From an uncultured Clostridia bacterium (lineage in GTDB: Bacteria > Bacillota > Clostridia > Christensenellales > Aristaeellaceae), in assembly GCA_934621505.1 (NCBI GenBank), contig CAKTUU010000023.1:1-37172 (forward strand): a stretch of 37,172 bases of DNA, in the 5' to 3' direction. The notes under the pieces were generated by a model. That model was not told where the DNA came from. It did no database searches and was given only the letters and a program-made list of their open reading frames with translations. Positions 7,687 through 16,632 of the stretch are shown piece by piece. Position numbers and translations under genes: made by a program. Every line of letters starts with the position of its first letter. Position 1 is the first letter of the stretch.

Positions 7687-9189
7687 GTGGTGAACGCAAT
7701 GGGTACGATTTCTGCCAAAAATATCACGAAGGATTACCCGGGCACCCGTGCGCTGGACAACGTAACCGTCACCTTTGAAAGCGGCAAAATCAACGCGCTG
7801 CTTGGCAAAAACGGCTCCGGCAAGTCCACGCTGATGAAAATTTTTGCCGGCGCGGAAACGGCCACCAGCGGTCAAGTTTTGCTAAACGACCAGCCCCAGC
7901 GCTTTACCAACACCATGCAGGCCGCCAAAGCGGGCGTGGTGATGGTGTATCAGGAAACCAGTCTGGTTCCTACCCTAAGCGTGGTGGAAAATATTTTTCT
8001 GGGCCGTTTGCCCAAAAAGGGCGCGCGCATCGACTGGAAAGCCGCCAGGGAAAAGGCGGCACAGCTGCTGGCCGGTATGGGACTGCAACTGGATTTGAAG
8101 CTGCCTGTGCAGCATTTGCCCATGTGGCAGCGCCAGGTTGTGGAAATTTGCAAGGCCCTGAGCCACGACCCCAAGGTATTGATTTTGGACGAACCCACCT
8201 CGGCGTTGGCCAAGGCGGAGGTAACCAAGCTGTTTGAGGCCATCCGCAAGGTCAAGGAAAACAACGTGGTGATTATTTATATTTCTCACAAACTTGCGGA
8301 AATTCATGAAATCGCCGATACCGTAACCGTCATCCGGGACGGGTTGTTTATCGGCAAGAAAAATATTGATGAGCTGACCAACGCTTCCATGGTGAAGATG
8401 ATGTTTGGTGATGTGGAAGCCAAAAAGCGTCCTTTGGACTCCGCCCCCAGCAGGGAGGCGGTGATGGAGGTGCGGCATTTAACCCGCACAGGCTGGTATC
8501 AGGACGTGTCCTTTTCCCTGTATAAGGGCGAGGTGCTGGGCATCGCGGGGGTGCTGGGATCCGGCAGAACAGAGCTGCTGAACGGCATTTTTGGATCCAT
8601 GCCGGCGGACAGCGGCAGCGTGATGGTAGACGGCAAGGAATACCGCCGCCGCAGCCCCACCCTGATGAAGGAAGCGGGCCTGGGGCTGACTCCGGAGGAC
8701 CGCAAGGTAAACGGTTTGATTCTAATGCACTCCATCGAAAGCAATCTTTGTTATGCGGGCATGAAAAAAACCACCGTGGGTGGCTGGGTGGAAAGCGCCA
8801 AAAAGCGCCATGATATGGCCCAGCGGCAGGTGGATGAACTGGCCATCAAAATCAGTGGCCTGACAGCCAAGGCCAGCAGCATGTCCGGCGGCAACCAGCA
8901 AAAGGTGGTTGTGGGCAACTGGCTGAACAATTATCCCAAGGTGATGATTTATGATGAGCCAACCCGCGGCATTGACGTAAACGCCAAGCAGCAGATTTTT
9001 GAAATCATGTGGGAGCAGTCCCGCCAGGGCAACGCCAGTATCTTTGTATCGACGGAAATTGAGGAATTGCTGGATGTATGCCACCGCATTCTGATTATGC
9101 GCGGCGGACGCATCGTGGATGAGCTTAGCGGCGAACGCCTGCGGCAAACCCATGTGCATGACCTGTACACACTATGTCTGGAGGGCTAA
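7687..9189 (+). CDS. Sugar ABC transporter ATP-binding protein (two fused nucleotide-binding domains)
   Basis: This 500-residue RbsA/MglA-type protein energises monosaccharide import. The first domain has Walker A GKNGSGKST at 40-48 and Walker B VLILDEPTSALAK. Its signature region reads LPMWQRQVVEICKAL. The second domain has the usual degenerate Walker A GVLGSGRTELL without lysine, signature MSGGNQQKVVVGNWL and Walker B VMIYDEPTRGID. Length is normal for the family. The start is uncertain: GTG at 7687 or 7690, or ATG at 7699, none with a convincing ribosome site, so GTG 7687 is a maximum. It works with the permease 4 nt downstream. Confidence 0.93.
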   Translation: MVNAMGTISAKNITKDYPGTRALDNVTVTFESGKINALLGKNGSGKSTLMKIFAGAETATSGQVLLNDQPQRFTNTMQAAKAGVVMVYQETSLVPTLSVVENIFLGRLPKKGARIDWKAAREKAAQLLAGMGLQLDLKLPVQHLPMWQRQVVEICKALSHDPKVLILDEPTSALAKAEVTKLFEAIRKVKENNVVIIYISHKLAEIHEIADTVTVIRDGLFIGKKNIDELTNASMVKMMFGDVEAKKRPLDSAPSREAVMEVRHLTRTGWYQDVSFSLYKGEVLGIAGVLGSGRTELLNGIFGSMPADSGSVMVDGKEYRRRSPTLMKEAGLGLTPEDRKVNGLILMHSIESNLCYAGMKKTTVGGWVESAKKRHDMAQRQVDELAIKISGLTAKASSMSGGNQQKVVVGNWLNNYPKVMIYDEPTRGIDVNAKQQIFEIMWEQSRQGNASIFVSTEIEELLDVCHRILIMRGGRIVDELSGERLRQTHVHDLYTLCLEG

Positions 9190-9193
9190 GCAA

Positions 9194-10177
9194 ATGAGCC
9201 GAGAAAAGAAAAAGAAGATGACTCTTTTTATTTTAAACCATGTAACGGAAATTGTGCTGGTTCTGGTGGTCGTTGCCCTGTGGATTGCCGCGCCCAACTT
9301 TATGCGGCTGAATAATTGGATGAATCTGCTGCGGTCTGGCGCGGTAAAGGGAATCATTGCCCTGGGCGTAACCATGATTTTGATTGCCGGCAAAATTGAC
9401 CTGTCCACCGGTTCCCAAGTGGCCCTTAGCGGCGTGATTGTGGCTGTATTTGGTAAACACATGACGGCCTCCGGTTATCCCTTGGGTCTGGCCTGCGTGC
9501 TGGGTATGGTCTGCTCGTTGCTGGTAGCTGCGGCCTGCGGCACCTTCCATGCGGCAGTGCAGAACAAGTATAACATTCCGCCCTTTATCATTACCCTGGC
9601 CACACAGTATGTTTTGTTTGGCCTTGGTGCCACCATCTGCAACAACTATCCCATTCCCAATATGTTCCCCCAGTGGTTTGTGCAACTAGGTATGGGGAGG
9701 CTGTTTGGGGTAATTCCTTACCCGGTGATCATCTTCCTGGTGATGTGGGGCATTTGCTACTTTGTAATGGAGCATACCACCACCGGCCGCACCATCTACG
9801 CCATTGGCGGCAATCAGGAGGCGGCGCGTCTCAGCGGCATTAACGTGTTTAAGGCCAAGCTGGTGGTGTTTATCACCGTGCAGGTTTGCGCTACCATGGC
9901 CGGCTGGGTAAACTCCGCCATGGTTATGAACGCGGACTGGACCTATGCCAAGGACTGGCCCATGGACTGCATTACCATGGCGATTATCGGCGGTACGTCC
10001 ATGACGGGCGGTTCCGGACGTATTTGGGGCACTTTGGTTGGCGTGGTGCTGATTTCTGTACTGATTAACGGCATGACCATCCTGAACTGGAACATTTACC
10101 TGCAATACATTGTGCGAGGCGCCATTTTGCTGGGATCGCTGCTGGTGATGACCTATCGCGATAAGCTGCGCGACTAA
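9194..10177 (+). CDS. Sugar ABC transporter permease
   Basis: This 327-residue RbsC-type integral membrane protein (BPD_transp_2 family) has a lysine-rich cytoplasmic start (MSREKKKKM) and about eight to ten hydrophobic helices. The family string IYAIGGNQEAARLSGI marks the cytoplasmic loop that contacts the ATPase. The ATG at 9194 was chosen because GGAGG at 9180-9184 fits it and it begins 4 nt after the ATPase stop. Earlier in-frame codons lie inside the ATPase gene. It forms the membrane channel of the importer encoded by the two preceding genes. Confidence 0.93.
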   Translation: MSREKKKKMTLFILNHVTEIVLVLVVVALWIAAPNFMRLNNWMNLLRSGAVKGIIALGVTMILIAGKIDLSTGSQVALSGVIVAVFGKHMTASGYPLGLACVLGMVCSLLVAAACGTFHAAVQNKYNIPPFIITLATQYVLFGLGATICNNYPIPNMFPQWFVQLGMGRLFGVIPYPVIIFLVMWGICYFVMEHTTTGRTIYAIGGNQEAARLSGINVFKAKLVVFITVQVCATMAGWVNSAMVMNADWTYAKDWPMDCITMAIIGGTSMTGGSGRIWGTLVGVVLISVLINGMTILNWNIYLQYIVRGAILLGSLLVMTYRDKLRD

Positions 10178-10194
10178 AACGGATGGAGAAAAAT

Positions 10195-11292
10195 ATGCTT
10201 CACCAACCTTGGATTCTGATACAGAACGAGATACGGGCCGAGGGAGGACGCGAATTGGAACGCTTTCGAGGCCTGCCAAACCCTCGTGATACCCAAAACG
10301 GCGCGGAGGCCTGGATTGGGTCGGTGACCAGCGCCAATGGCGCAACGCCAGATCATCCATTCCTGGGCCAATCAGAGGTATGTCTGCCAGATGGCAGCCA
10401 CCGCTATTTATCTCAGGTGATTGCGGAGAATCCGTCGGAGATACTGGGGCCAAAACATATGGCGGTCTTTGGCCATGATTTGGGCATCCTACTGAAAATG
10501 CTGGATGCAAAGGCTCCCTTCCTGCTGCAATGCCACCCTTCCCGAGAGGTGGCGAAACGGCTGTGGAACAGCAATTATGGCAAGGAAGAATGCTGGCATG
10601 TGCTGTCTGTGCGCGGCGATATGGCGGAAAAACCGTATATTCTATTGGGCTTTCGTCCTGGGGTTACCCGTAAGGCCTTTGAGCAAGCCTATCACGCGCA
10701 GGATATGGCTGCTATGGAGCAAATGTGCCATAAAATTTGCGTAAATCCCGGTGAAACCTGGTTTGTGCCTGCGGGCATGCCCCATGCCCTGGGCGCTGGC
10801 TGCTTTGTGATTGAGGTGCAGGAGCCCAGCGACCTGACCGCCGTACCGCTGCCCCAGCAGGCGTTATTAGCTTTTCGCCGCCGGGCCAATCCCAAGGGTG
10901 TGTTTTATCCCATGGACGAAGTCCTGTATGAAAGGCGCACACTGGAATCCTTTGATTACACGGGATACACGCTGGAGGAAATTCGAGACCGCTGCCTGAG
11001 CCTGAACCCGGTCGTTGACCGGGAAGATTGGGGTGAGGAGCGGGAACTGATCGGCAAAAGGCAAACGCCTTATTTTACCTGTACAGAAATGCGGGTGAAT
11101 GGCCGCGCTCCCCTAAAAAACGACGGCATGATTCGCATCGGCCTGGTTACCGCTGGGCAGGGCGTATTGTCAACGCCTCGGGGACAGATACCCGTAAAAC
11201 GGGGGACAGAAATCTTTTTCCCTTACGATGTGCCGGACGCTGTGGTGCAGGGACGTATAACATTGGTGCTTTCCAGCCCGGCAAAGGTATAA
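10195..11292 (+). CDS. manA: Type I mannose-6-phosphate isomerase homologue
   Basis: This 365-residue cupin enzyme is of the phosphomannose isomerase type I family, which interconverts mannose 6-phosphate and fructose 6-phosphate using zinc. Candidate metal ligands are in LLQCHPS, KEECWH and MPHALG. The C-terminal part has a second cupin. An ATG at 10183 is possible, but GGAG lies 6 nt before the ATG at 10195, which I prefer. It closes the sugar operon, so it probably isomerises the imported sugar after phosphorylation. That need not be mannose, because such operon-linked homologues can act on other sugars. A plus-strand terminator is at 11540-11569. Confidence 0.85.
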   Translation: MLHQPWILIQNEIRAEGGRELERFRGLPNPRDTQNGAEAWIGSVTSANGATPDHPFLGQSEVCLPDGSHRYLSQVIAENPSEILGPKHMAVFGHDLGILLKMLDAKAPFLLQCHPSREVAKRLWNSNYGKEECWHVLSVRGDMAEKPYILLGFRPGVTRKAFEQAYHAQDMAAMEQMCHKICVNPGETWFVPAGMPHALGAGCFVIEVQEPSDLTAVPLPQQALLAFRRRANPKGVFYPMDEVLYERRTLESFDYTGYTLEEIRDRCLSLNPVVDREDWGEERELIGKRQTPYFTCTEMRVNGRAPLKNDGMIRIGLVTAGQGVLSTPRGQIPVKRGTEIFFPYDVPDAVVQGRITLVLSSPAKV

Positions 11293-11590
11293 GCAAAAGG
11301 CCGCGCAAGCATGCGCGGCCTCAGGCCGTCAAAAAAGCTCGTCTGACGACGATCTTTTCTGACGAAGGAATGGAGGAATGTTTTCGGCAAAGCCGAAAAC
11401 TCCCCGCCCGACCGGGTGCTGCGCACAGCAAATGAAACGGTTTCATTCGCTGACCGCAGGTCAGCCGTTCGATACGAATCCAGTCAGAGGGGCTGCGGCC
11501 CCTCTGACAACTCCCCGAAAAGGGTTTTTCGACAGGCTGAATCGGAGAACTGCGGCTCTCCGATTTTTTGACACGATGATGGGAGAATAC
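11293..11590. repeat. Hairpin-rich intergenic element, copy A
   Basis: The convergent junction between the isomerase gene and ftsH holds no gene but many stems. These are GGCCGCGCA/TGCGCGGCC (11299-11320, T-rich tail on the minus strand), CGTC/GACG (11340-11351, followed on the minus strand by TTTTTTGAC) and TTTTCGGC/GCCGAAAA (about 11380-11399). There are also AATGAAA/TTTCATT (11431-11447), GCTGACC/GGTCAGC (11449-11465) and an 11-bp stem GTCAGAGGGGC (11483-11508). Last is the plus-strand terminator at 11540-11569. About 11327-11541 is homologous to the reverse complement of 17042-17188. Confidence 0.75.
11540..11569 (+). terminator. Terminator of the sugar operon
   Basis: AATCGGAGA (11540-11548) pairs with TCTCCGATT (11557-11565), and a six-T run ends at 11569. 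It lies 250 nt after the isomerase stop and only about 20 nt from the end of the convergent ftsH gene. Confidence 0.8.
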
Positions 11591-13444
11591 TTAGCCCTGC
11601 TGACTGGCATCGGCTTCCGCATCGGCCTTCTTTAGCAGATCCATAAATTCCGCGCCGGTGATGGTTTCCTTTTCCAGCAGATAGCTGGCCAGGGTATCCA
11701 GCAAATCGCGGTTGTTTTCCAGAATATTGACCGCTTCTTTGTGAGCGTCGGCAATCATCTGGCGAACCACCTGGTCCACCTTGGCGCTGCTGTCCTGGCT
11801 GCAAATCAGGGACGTATCGGCGCTCAGGTAAGGATTGTTGACGGTTTCCAAAGCAACCATGCCAAATTCGTCGCTCATGCCATAGCGGGTGACCATGGAA
11901 CGGGCGATGGAGGTGGCTTTTTCGATATCATTGCTGGCGCCGGAGGTAATGGAGTGGAACACCACTTCCTCGGCGGCGCGGCCGCCGGTCAGAATGGTCA
12001 GCTGGTCCAGCATTTCCTCCCGGCTCATCAGCACCCGCTCGCCTTCCTCAATCTGCATGGTGTAGCCCAGCGCACCGCTGGTGCGGGGGATGATGGTGAT
12101 TTTGTATACGGGACTGGCGTGCTTCAGCCGGGCCGTCACCAGAGCGTGACCGATTTCATGGTAGGCGATGGTGCGCTTGTCCTTTTCGCTGATGACCGCG
12201 CCCTTGCGCTGATAACCGGCCACCACAACCTCTACGCTTTCTTCCAGATCGGTTTGCGATACGGTGCTGCGGCCCTGACGCACGGCGCGCAGGGCGGCCT
12301 CGTTGATAATGTTGGCCAATTCCGCGCCGCTGGCGCCGCTGGTGGCGCGGCCGATGGTATCAAAATCAATGTTGGCATCCATCTTGACGTCCTTGGCATG
12401 CACCTTCAGAATGGCCACGCGGCCCTTCAGGTCGGGCAGTTCCACAGGGATGCGGCGGTCGAAACGGCCGGGACGCAGCAGGGCCTTGTCCAGGCTTTCG
12501 GGCCGGTTGGTAGCGGCCAGAATGACCACGCCCTTGGTGCCGTCAAAGCCGTCCATTTCGCTGAGCAGCTGGTTCAAGGTCTGCTCCCGTTCATCATTGC
12601 CGCCCATGCCGCCAGCGCCGTCGCGCTTTTTGCCGATGGTATCAATCTCGTCAATGAACACAATACAGGGGGCTTTTTCCGCCGCCTGCTTAAACAGGTC
12701 GCGCACCTTGGCAGCGCCCATACCCACAAACATCTCTACAAATTCGCTGCCGGAGATGGAGAAGAAGGGCACCTTGGCCTCGCCTGCCACAGCCTTGGCC
12801 AGCAGGGTTTTGCCGGTTCCCGGAGGGCCCACCAGCAAAACGCCCTTGGGCAGGGTAGCGCCAATGCTGGTGTACTTTTCCGGGTTGTGCAGAAAGTCCA
12901 CAATTTCGTTCAGGGATTCCTTGGCTTCGTCCTGGCCCGCCACATCGGCAAAGGTCTTGCCGGTCTGGCTTTCCACATAAATTTTGGCGTTGCTCTTGCC
13001 AAATTGCAGGGCGTTGCCGCCCATGCGCTTGGCCATCATATTGCCCAGCAGCTGGCCGACAATCACAAAGAATACAATGGGCAATACCCAGGTGGTCAGA
13101 AAACTCAGCAGGGGCGAATCCTGGGTGGGAATGGCGGAGGCAAACTCCACGCCCGCGGCGTACAGCCGGTCCACCAGGCCGCTGTCCTCCATGCGGCCGG
13201 TTTTGTAGATGATGGGCTTGCCATCCTCGCCCTGGGTGGTAAAGATAATCTGGTCGTCCTCAACGGCTACTTCCTTTACCTGCTTGGCGTCCACCATTTT
13301 CAGGAAGTCGTTGTAGCCCACCTCCTGCACCTGGGAGGAAAGCAGGTAGGGGAATACCAGCGCGTTCAGCAGCAGCATCACCAGCATCACAATCAGGTAA
13401 TAGAAAATAAGCGGTCTTTTGGGGGATTTGTCCGTAACCTTCAT
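11591..13444 (-). CDS. ftsH: ATP-dependent zinc metalloprotease FtsH
   Basis: This 617-residue membrane protease degrades unfolded and regulatory proteins. Two transmembrane helices are at about 11-35 and 112-134. The AAA+ domain has Walker A GPPGTGKT at 206-213, Walker B IVFIDEID at 261-268 and the second region of homology at 311-330. The zinc protease motif HEIGH is at 429-433, and the third ligand is probably Asp506 in SGASNDIEKA. An AGGAGG ribosome site precedes the ATG. Length and motifs are normal for the family. The gene stands 102 nt after pepT in the same direction, so it may be read from its own promoter or as the last gene of ubiA-pepT-ftsH. Confidence 0.97.
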   Translation of the reverse strand: MKVTDKSPKRPLIFYYLIVMLVMLLLNALVFPYLLSSQVQEVGYNDFLKMVDAKQVKEVAVEDDQIIFTTQGEDGKPIIYKTGRMEDSGLVDRLYAAGVEFASAIPTQDSPLLSFLTTWVLPIVFFVIVGQLLGNMMAKRMGGNALQFGKSNAKIYVESQTGKTFADVAGQDEAKESLNEIVDFLHNPEKYTSIGATLPKGVLLVGPPGTGKTLLAKAVAGEAKVPFFSISGSEFVEMFVGMGAAKVRDLFKQAAEKAPCIVFIDEIDTIGKKRDGAGGMGGNDEREQTLNQLLSEMDGFDGTKGVVILAATNRPESLDKALLRPGRFDRRIPVELPDLKGRVAILKVHAKDVKMDANIDFDTIGRATSGASGAELANIINEAALRAVRQGRSTVSQTDLEESVEVVVAGYQRKGAVISEKDKRTIAYHEIGHALVTARLKHASPVYKITIIPRTSGALGYTMQIEEGERVLMSREEMLDQLTILTGGRAAEEVVFHSITSGASNDIEKATSIARSMVTRYGMSDEFGMVALETVNNPYLSADTSLICSQDSSAKVDQVVRQMIADAHKEAVNILENNRDLLDTLASYLLEKETITGAEFMDLLKKADAEADASQQG

Positions 13445-13546
13445 AGGTCTTCCTCCTTGGGAGTAATGGAGAATGAAATTCTGGAACCAACTGCAAAATC
13501 CTTCCCGAATTTTGCCGGATTCACAAAACGTTCACGAATCAGCCCT

Positions 13547-14761
13547 TTATTTCTGGCTCATCAGGGCGACCAGCATGCGGGTGCAGGCTTCCATATCCTC
13601 CACGGCGATAAACTCATAGGGGCCGTGGAAGGCATGGCCGCCGGTGCACAGATTGGGGCAGGGCAGACCCATATAGCACAGCTGCGCCCCGTCGGTGCCG
13701 CCGCGCACGGCGGAGTCAAAGGGCTCAAAGCCCGCGTCACGCATGGCCTTGCGGGCGTTTTCAATCAGGAAGAAGCAGGGGTCGATCTTCTCCCGCATGT
13801 TGCGGTACTGGTCCCGAATGGTCAGCTTGACGCTGCCTTCGCCCCAGCGGTGGTTCAGGATTTTTTCAATGTGGCGCAACTGTTCCTTGCGGCCGTCAAA
13901 CCGCGCGGCGCTGTGATCCCGTACAATATATACCAGCTTGGCCTTTACGCCGTCCCCTTCCATGGATTCCAGATGGAAAAAGCCCTCGTAGCCGTCGGTA
14001 TCCCGGGGCGTTTCCGTGCCGGGCAGCAAACCGGCAAATTCCATGGCCAGCAGGTTGGCGTTGACCATGATATCCTTGGCGCTGCCGGGATGAACGCTTA
14101 CGCCGGTAAACTCCACCGTGGCTTCGCAGGCGTTAAAGTTTTCATAGCTGAGCTCGCCCAGCTCGCCGCCGTCCACGGTATAGGCGTAGTCCGCGCCAAA
14201 GCCCTGCACATCGAAGGAATGCACGCCGGTGCCCACTTCCTCGTCCGGGGTAAAGGCCACCACGATTTTGCGGTGGGGCGTACCCGCCTTCAAAATCTGG
14301 TCGCAGGCGGTCAGAATTTCCGCCACACCGGCTTTGTCGTCCGCGCCCAGCAGGGAGGAACCGTCGGTGGTAATCAGGGTTTTGCCCTTTAGCGCGGCCA
14401 GGTCTGGAAATCTGGCGGGGGACAGCGTTTTGCCGCTGGCGGGCAGCAGCACGTCGCCGCCGTCATAGTTTGGGTGCATTTGCGGCTTCACATGCATGCC
14501 GTTAAAAGCGGGAGCGGTGTCCATGTGGGCGATCAGGCCCAGCACGGGCAGGCTTTCCATACCGGGGGTGGCGGGCAAATCGCCGTAAACAAAGCAGTTG
14601 TCCGTGCGGCGCACGTTGGCAAAGCCAATGTCCCGCATGTCCTGGGCCAGCAGGTCCGCCAGCTCAAACTGGCAGGGGGACGAGGGCGTATGCTCCGCGT
14701 TTTGCTCGTTGGAAGGGGTGGAAATGGCAATGTACCGCAGGAAACGTTCGCAGGTGTTCAT
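13547..14761 (-). CDS. pepT: Peptidase T (tripeptide aminopeptidase)
   Basis: This 404-residue cytoplasmic dizinc enzyme of the M20B family removes N-terminal residues from tripeptides. The metal-binding and catalytic motifs are HMDTAP at 79-84, GADDKAG at 139-145 and PDEEVGTG at 172-179. Further typical strings are HPGSAKDIMVN, RGGTDGAQL and GGHAFHGPYEF near the C-terminus, where the last zinc ligand lies. Length is as expected. The ribosome site AAGGAAG precedes the ATG. It follows the ubiA-like gene by 28 nt, so the two are probably cotranscribed, with no obvious functional link. Confidence 0.95.
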   Translation of the reverse strand: MNTCERFLRYIAISTPSNEQNAEHTPSSPCQFELADLLAQDMRDIGFANVRRTDNCFVYGDLPATPGMESLPVLGLIAHMDTAPAFNGMHVKPQMHPNYDGGDVLLPASGKTLSPARFPDLAALKGKTLITTDGSSLLGADDKAGVAEILTACDQILKAGTPHRKIVVAFTPDEEVGTGVHSFDVQGFGADYAYTVDGGELGELSYENFNACEATVEFTGVSVHPGSAKDIMVNANLLAMEFAGLLPGTETPRDTDGYEGFFHLESMEGDGVKAKLVYIVRDHSAARFDGRKEQLRHIEKILNHRWGEGSVKLTIRDQYRNMREKIDPCFFLIENARKAMRDAGFEPFDSAVRGGTDGAQLCYMGLPCPNLCTGGHAFHGPYEFIAVEDMEACTRMLVALMSQK

Positions 14762-14789
14762 GGGGAGTACTTCCTTTCGTATTGTTCTT

Positions 14790-15659
14790 TTACAGGTAAA
14801 TAATGGTCAGCATCATCAGCCCCAGCAGAGCAACCATGCCCAGCAGCAGCTTGTCCCCCAGCAGCACCTCCACCGGGTCGCCGTCGGAGGGGCCGTCAAT
14901 GGTCAGGTTGTACTTCATACAAATCAGAATAACCAGAGGCACGGTCCATACCAGGGCGTTGCTTTGCACCCGGGCAATGGTAACGCTGTCCACGCTCCAC
15001 AGGGAGTAAAATACAATCGCCAGGGCCACGCACAGGTACATATTCTTATCCAGAAAATCCCGGGTATACGCCCGGAGTACCGGGCGGGACTGCCCGTCCG
15101 GCGACTGCATCAGTTCGTTGCGGCGCTTGCCCAGCCCCAGGTAGAACGCCATGGACAGCACCGTCAGGTACAGCCATTTGGAAATTTCAATGCCGGTAAC
15201 GGCGGACCCATACAGCATCCGCAGCAGGAAGCCGGAGGCCAGAATGGCAATATCCACCACCGGCACATGCTTCAGCCCATAGCTGTAGCCCAGATTCAGC
15301 GCCAGATAGGCGGCCAGAATCAGCCAGCTGAACAGCCCGCCGCCGCACAGAACATTCAGCAGGCAGACAAGCAGCAGCAGCGCCGCGGCGATGAGCCACG
15401 CGGCGGGAATGGCTACCTGCCCGGCAGCGATGGGGCGGCGGCATTTGGTGGGGTGGCAGCGGTCCTTGTCTACATCCTGAATATCGTTAATGATATAAAT
15501 CACCGAGGACAGCAGGCAAAACGCCGCGAACCCACAGACGGTTTGCAGCAGCGGCTGCCGCTCCGTCAGCCGTCCGCTGAAAATCAGCGGCAAAAAAACC
15601 AGCAGGTTTTTGATGTAGTGCTTCATCCGAAGCAGACGAACCCAAACGGATGGCCTCAA
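14790..15659 (-). CDS. UbiA-family prenyltransferase, decaprenyl-phosphate phosphoribosyltransferase type
   Basis: This 289-residue membrane protein has about nine helices. It shows the UbiA aspartate motifs NDIQDVDKD (followed by RCHPTKCRRPIAAG) and, further on, a YTRDFLDK region. The combination of a short N-terminus with RMKHYIKNLLVFLPL and the CHPTKCRRPIAAG string resembles Mycobacterium Rv3806c. That enzyme moves phosphoribose onto decaprenyl phosphate for arabinan synthesis. Its job in Firmicutes is unclear. The start is TTG at 15659, supported by a GAGGGGGGAT ribosome site and a promoter 28 nt upstream. The internal ATG at 15626 has no such site. Substrate assignment is inference from family resemblance. 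Confidence 0.82.
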   Translation of the reverse strand: MRPSVWVRLLRMKHYIKNLLVFLPLIFSGRLTERQPLLQTVCGFAAFCLLSSVIYIINDIQDVDKDRCHPTKCRRPIAAGQVAIPAAWLIAAALLLLVCLLNVLCGGGLFSWLILAAYLALNLGYSYGLKHVPVVDIAILASGFLLRMLYGSAVTGIEISKWLYLTVLSMAFYLGLGKRRNELMQSPDGQSRPVLRAYTRDFLDKNMYLCVALAIVFYSLWSVDSVTIARVQSNALVWTVPLVILICMKYNLTIDGPSDGDPVEVLLGDKLLLGMVALLGLMMLTIIYL

Positions 15660-15686
15660 CCCGATCCCCCCTCTATTACACCTTCC

Positions 15687-15715
15687 ATTATACAGCCAAA
15701 AGCCGCCGCTTACAA
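15687..15715 (-). promoter_or_regulatory. Promoter of the ubiA-like gene
   Basis: The minus strand has TTGTAA (15715-15710), a 17-bp spacer and a perfect TATAAT (15692-15687). The predicted transcript starts about 20 nt before the TTG start codon. Confidence 0.7.
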
Positions 15716-15718
15716 GCG

Positions 15719-15747
15719 TTGCATTTGCCGCGGGGACCGTGTATAAT
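15719..15747 (+). promoter_or_regulatory. Promoter of the SPOR-protein operon
   Basis: TTGCAT (15719-15724), a 17-bp spacer and a perfect TATAAT (15742-15747). Its -35 is only 3 bp from the -35 of the divergent ubiA promoter, so RNA polymerase cannot sit on both at once. Confidence 0.65.
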
Positions 15748-15811
15748 CAAACATAATTCCGTCCCGGGGGGCATAGCCTTGGGCATGTGCAGGACGGGAG
15801 GCGTTTGGGTC

Positions 15812-16621
15812 ATGGAGCAAAACAGGCGTGTTTACCCGGCGGAGCGGGGCGGCAGGGCGGCGCGGTATGCGCTGCTGCTGCTGGCGGTGGTGCTGCTGAT
15901 ACCCGGGCTGCTGGGGCGCGGGCAGGAGCTATCGGTCCAGCCGGTGGTTCAGGAAACGCCCATGCCTGAAGCCTTTGACGAAACCATGGCCCAGAAGGAT
16001 ATCACCCTGCCGGAGGCCCGCTGGTACGCCTTACAGGTGGGCGCTTTTGAAAATGAGGAGGCAGCCCGCGCGTTGGCCGCTCAGTTCGCCAAGCGGGGCG
16101 CGGCGGGCTATGTGTGGACGGATGGACGTTGCCGGGTGCTGGCGGCGGCCTATCCCAGCCGGGAGGACGCGCAATTGGTGCGTCAGCAGCTAAGCCAGCA
16201 GCATCAGGTGGAATCCTACCTGTATGAGATTGACTTTCCGGCGATACAGCTGCATATGAAGGGAATGCAGGGCCAGCTGGATATCTGGGAGGCCGCGTTT
16301 TTGCACGGGCATGATCTGGCGGCACAGTTGCAAAACATCAGCGTGGCCATGGACCGGCAGGAAATGTCGGTGCAGGAGGCGGCGGACGCGCTGGCTGCCC
16401 TGGCGCAGCAGGTGGAAGGGGTAAGCCTGCGGCTGAAGCAGCGCTTTCGCCTGCCGGGGCATGAGGCGGTTTCCGGCCTGATCGAGCTGTTTGACAGCTA
16501 TGGAGATTTTGCGCCCACCGTGGCGGAGCAAAGCGCCTCAGCCGCGGGAACGCTGGTCAAGAAGGAACAGCTGGAGGTTTTATGGCGGCTGAAGCGGATT
16601 TACGCCCTGTTTGAAGAATAG
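15812..16621 (+). CDS. SPOR-domain membrane protein
   Basis: This 269-residue protein has a positively charged N-terminus, one membrane helix at about 18-37 and a SPOR domain at about 65-130. The domain runs from WYALQVGAFENEEAARAL to the YPSREDAQLVRQQL region. SPOR domains bind denuded glycan strands of peptidoglycan, so it probably acts outside the membrane in cell division, sporulation or wall turnover. The C-terminal 130 residues are helical and unassigned. The ATG at 15812 fits GGGAGG 10 nt upstream. It is cotranscribed with the DRTGG gene, with an 11-nt gap. Confidence 0.85.
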   Translation: MEQNRRVYPAERGGRAARYALLLLAVVLLIPGLLGRGQELSVQPVVQETPMPEAFDETMAQKDITLPEARWYALQVGAFENEEAARALAAQFAKRGAAGYVWTDGRCRVLAAAYPSREDAQLVRQQLSQQHQVESYLYEIDFPAIQLHMKGMQGQLDIWEAAFLHGHDLAAQLQNISVAMDRQEMSVQEAADALAALAQQVEGVSLRLKQRFRLPGHEAVSGLIELFDSYGDFAPTVAEQSASAAGTLVKKEQLEVLWRLKRIYALFEE

Positions 16622-16632
16622 GAGGACAAAGG

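Noticed and set aside
11741..14392. 883-codon open frame on the plus strand across ftsH and pepT
   Set aside because: It runs antisense through two well-supported genes, has no ribosome site and a composition rich in His, Gly and Ala typical of shadow frames in GC-rich DNA.
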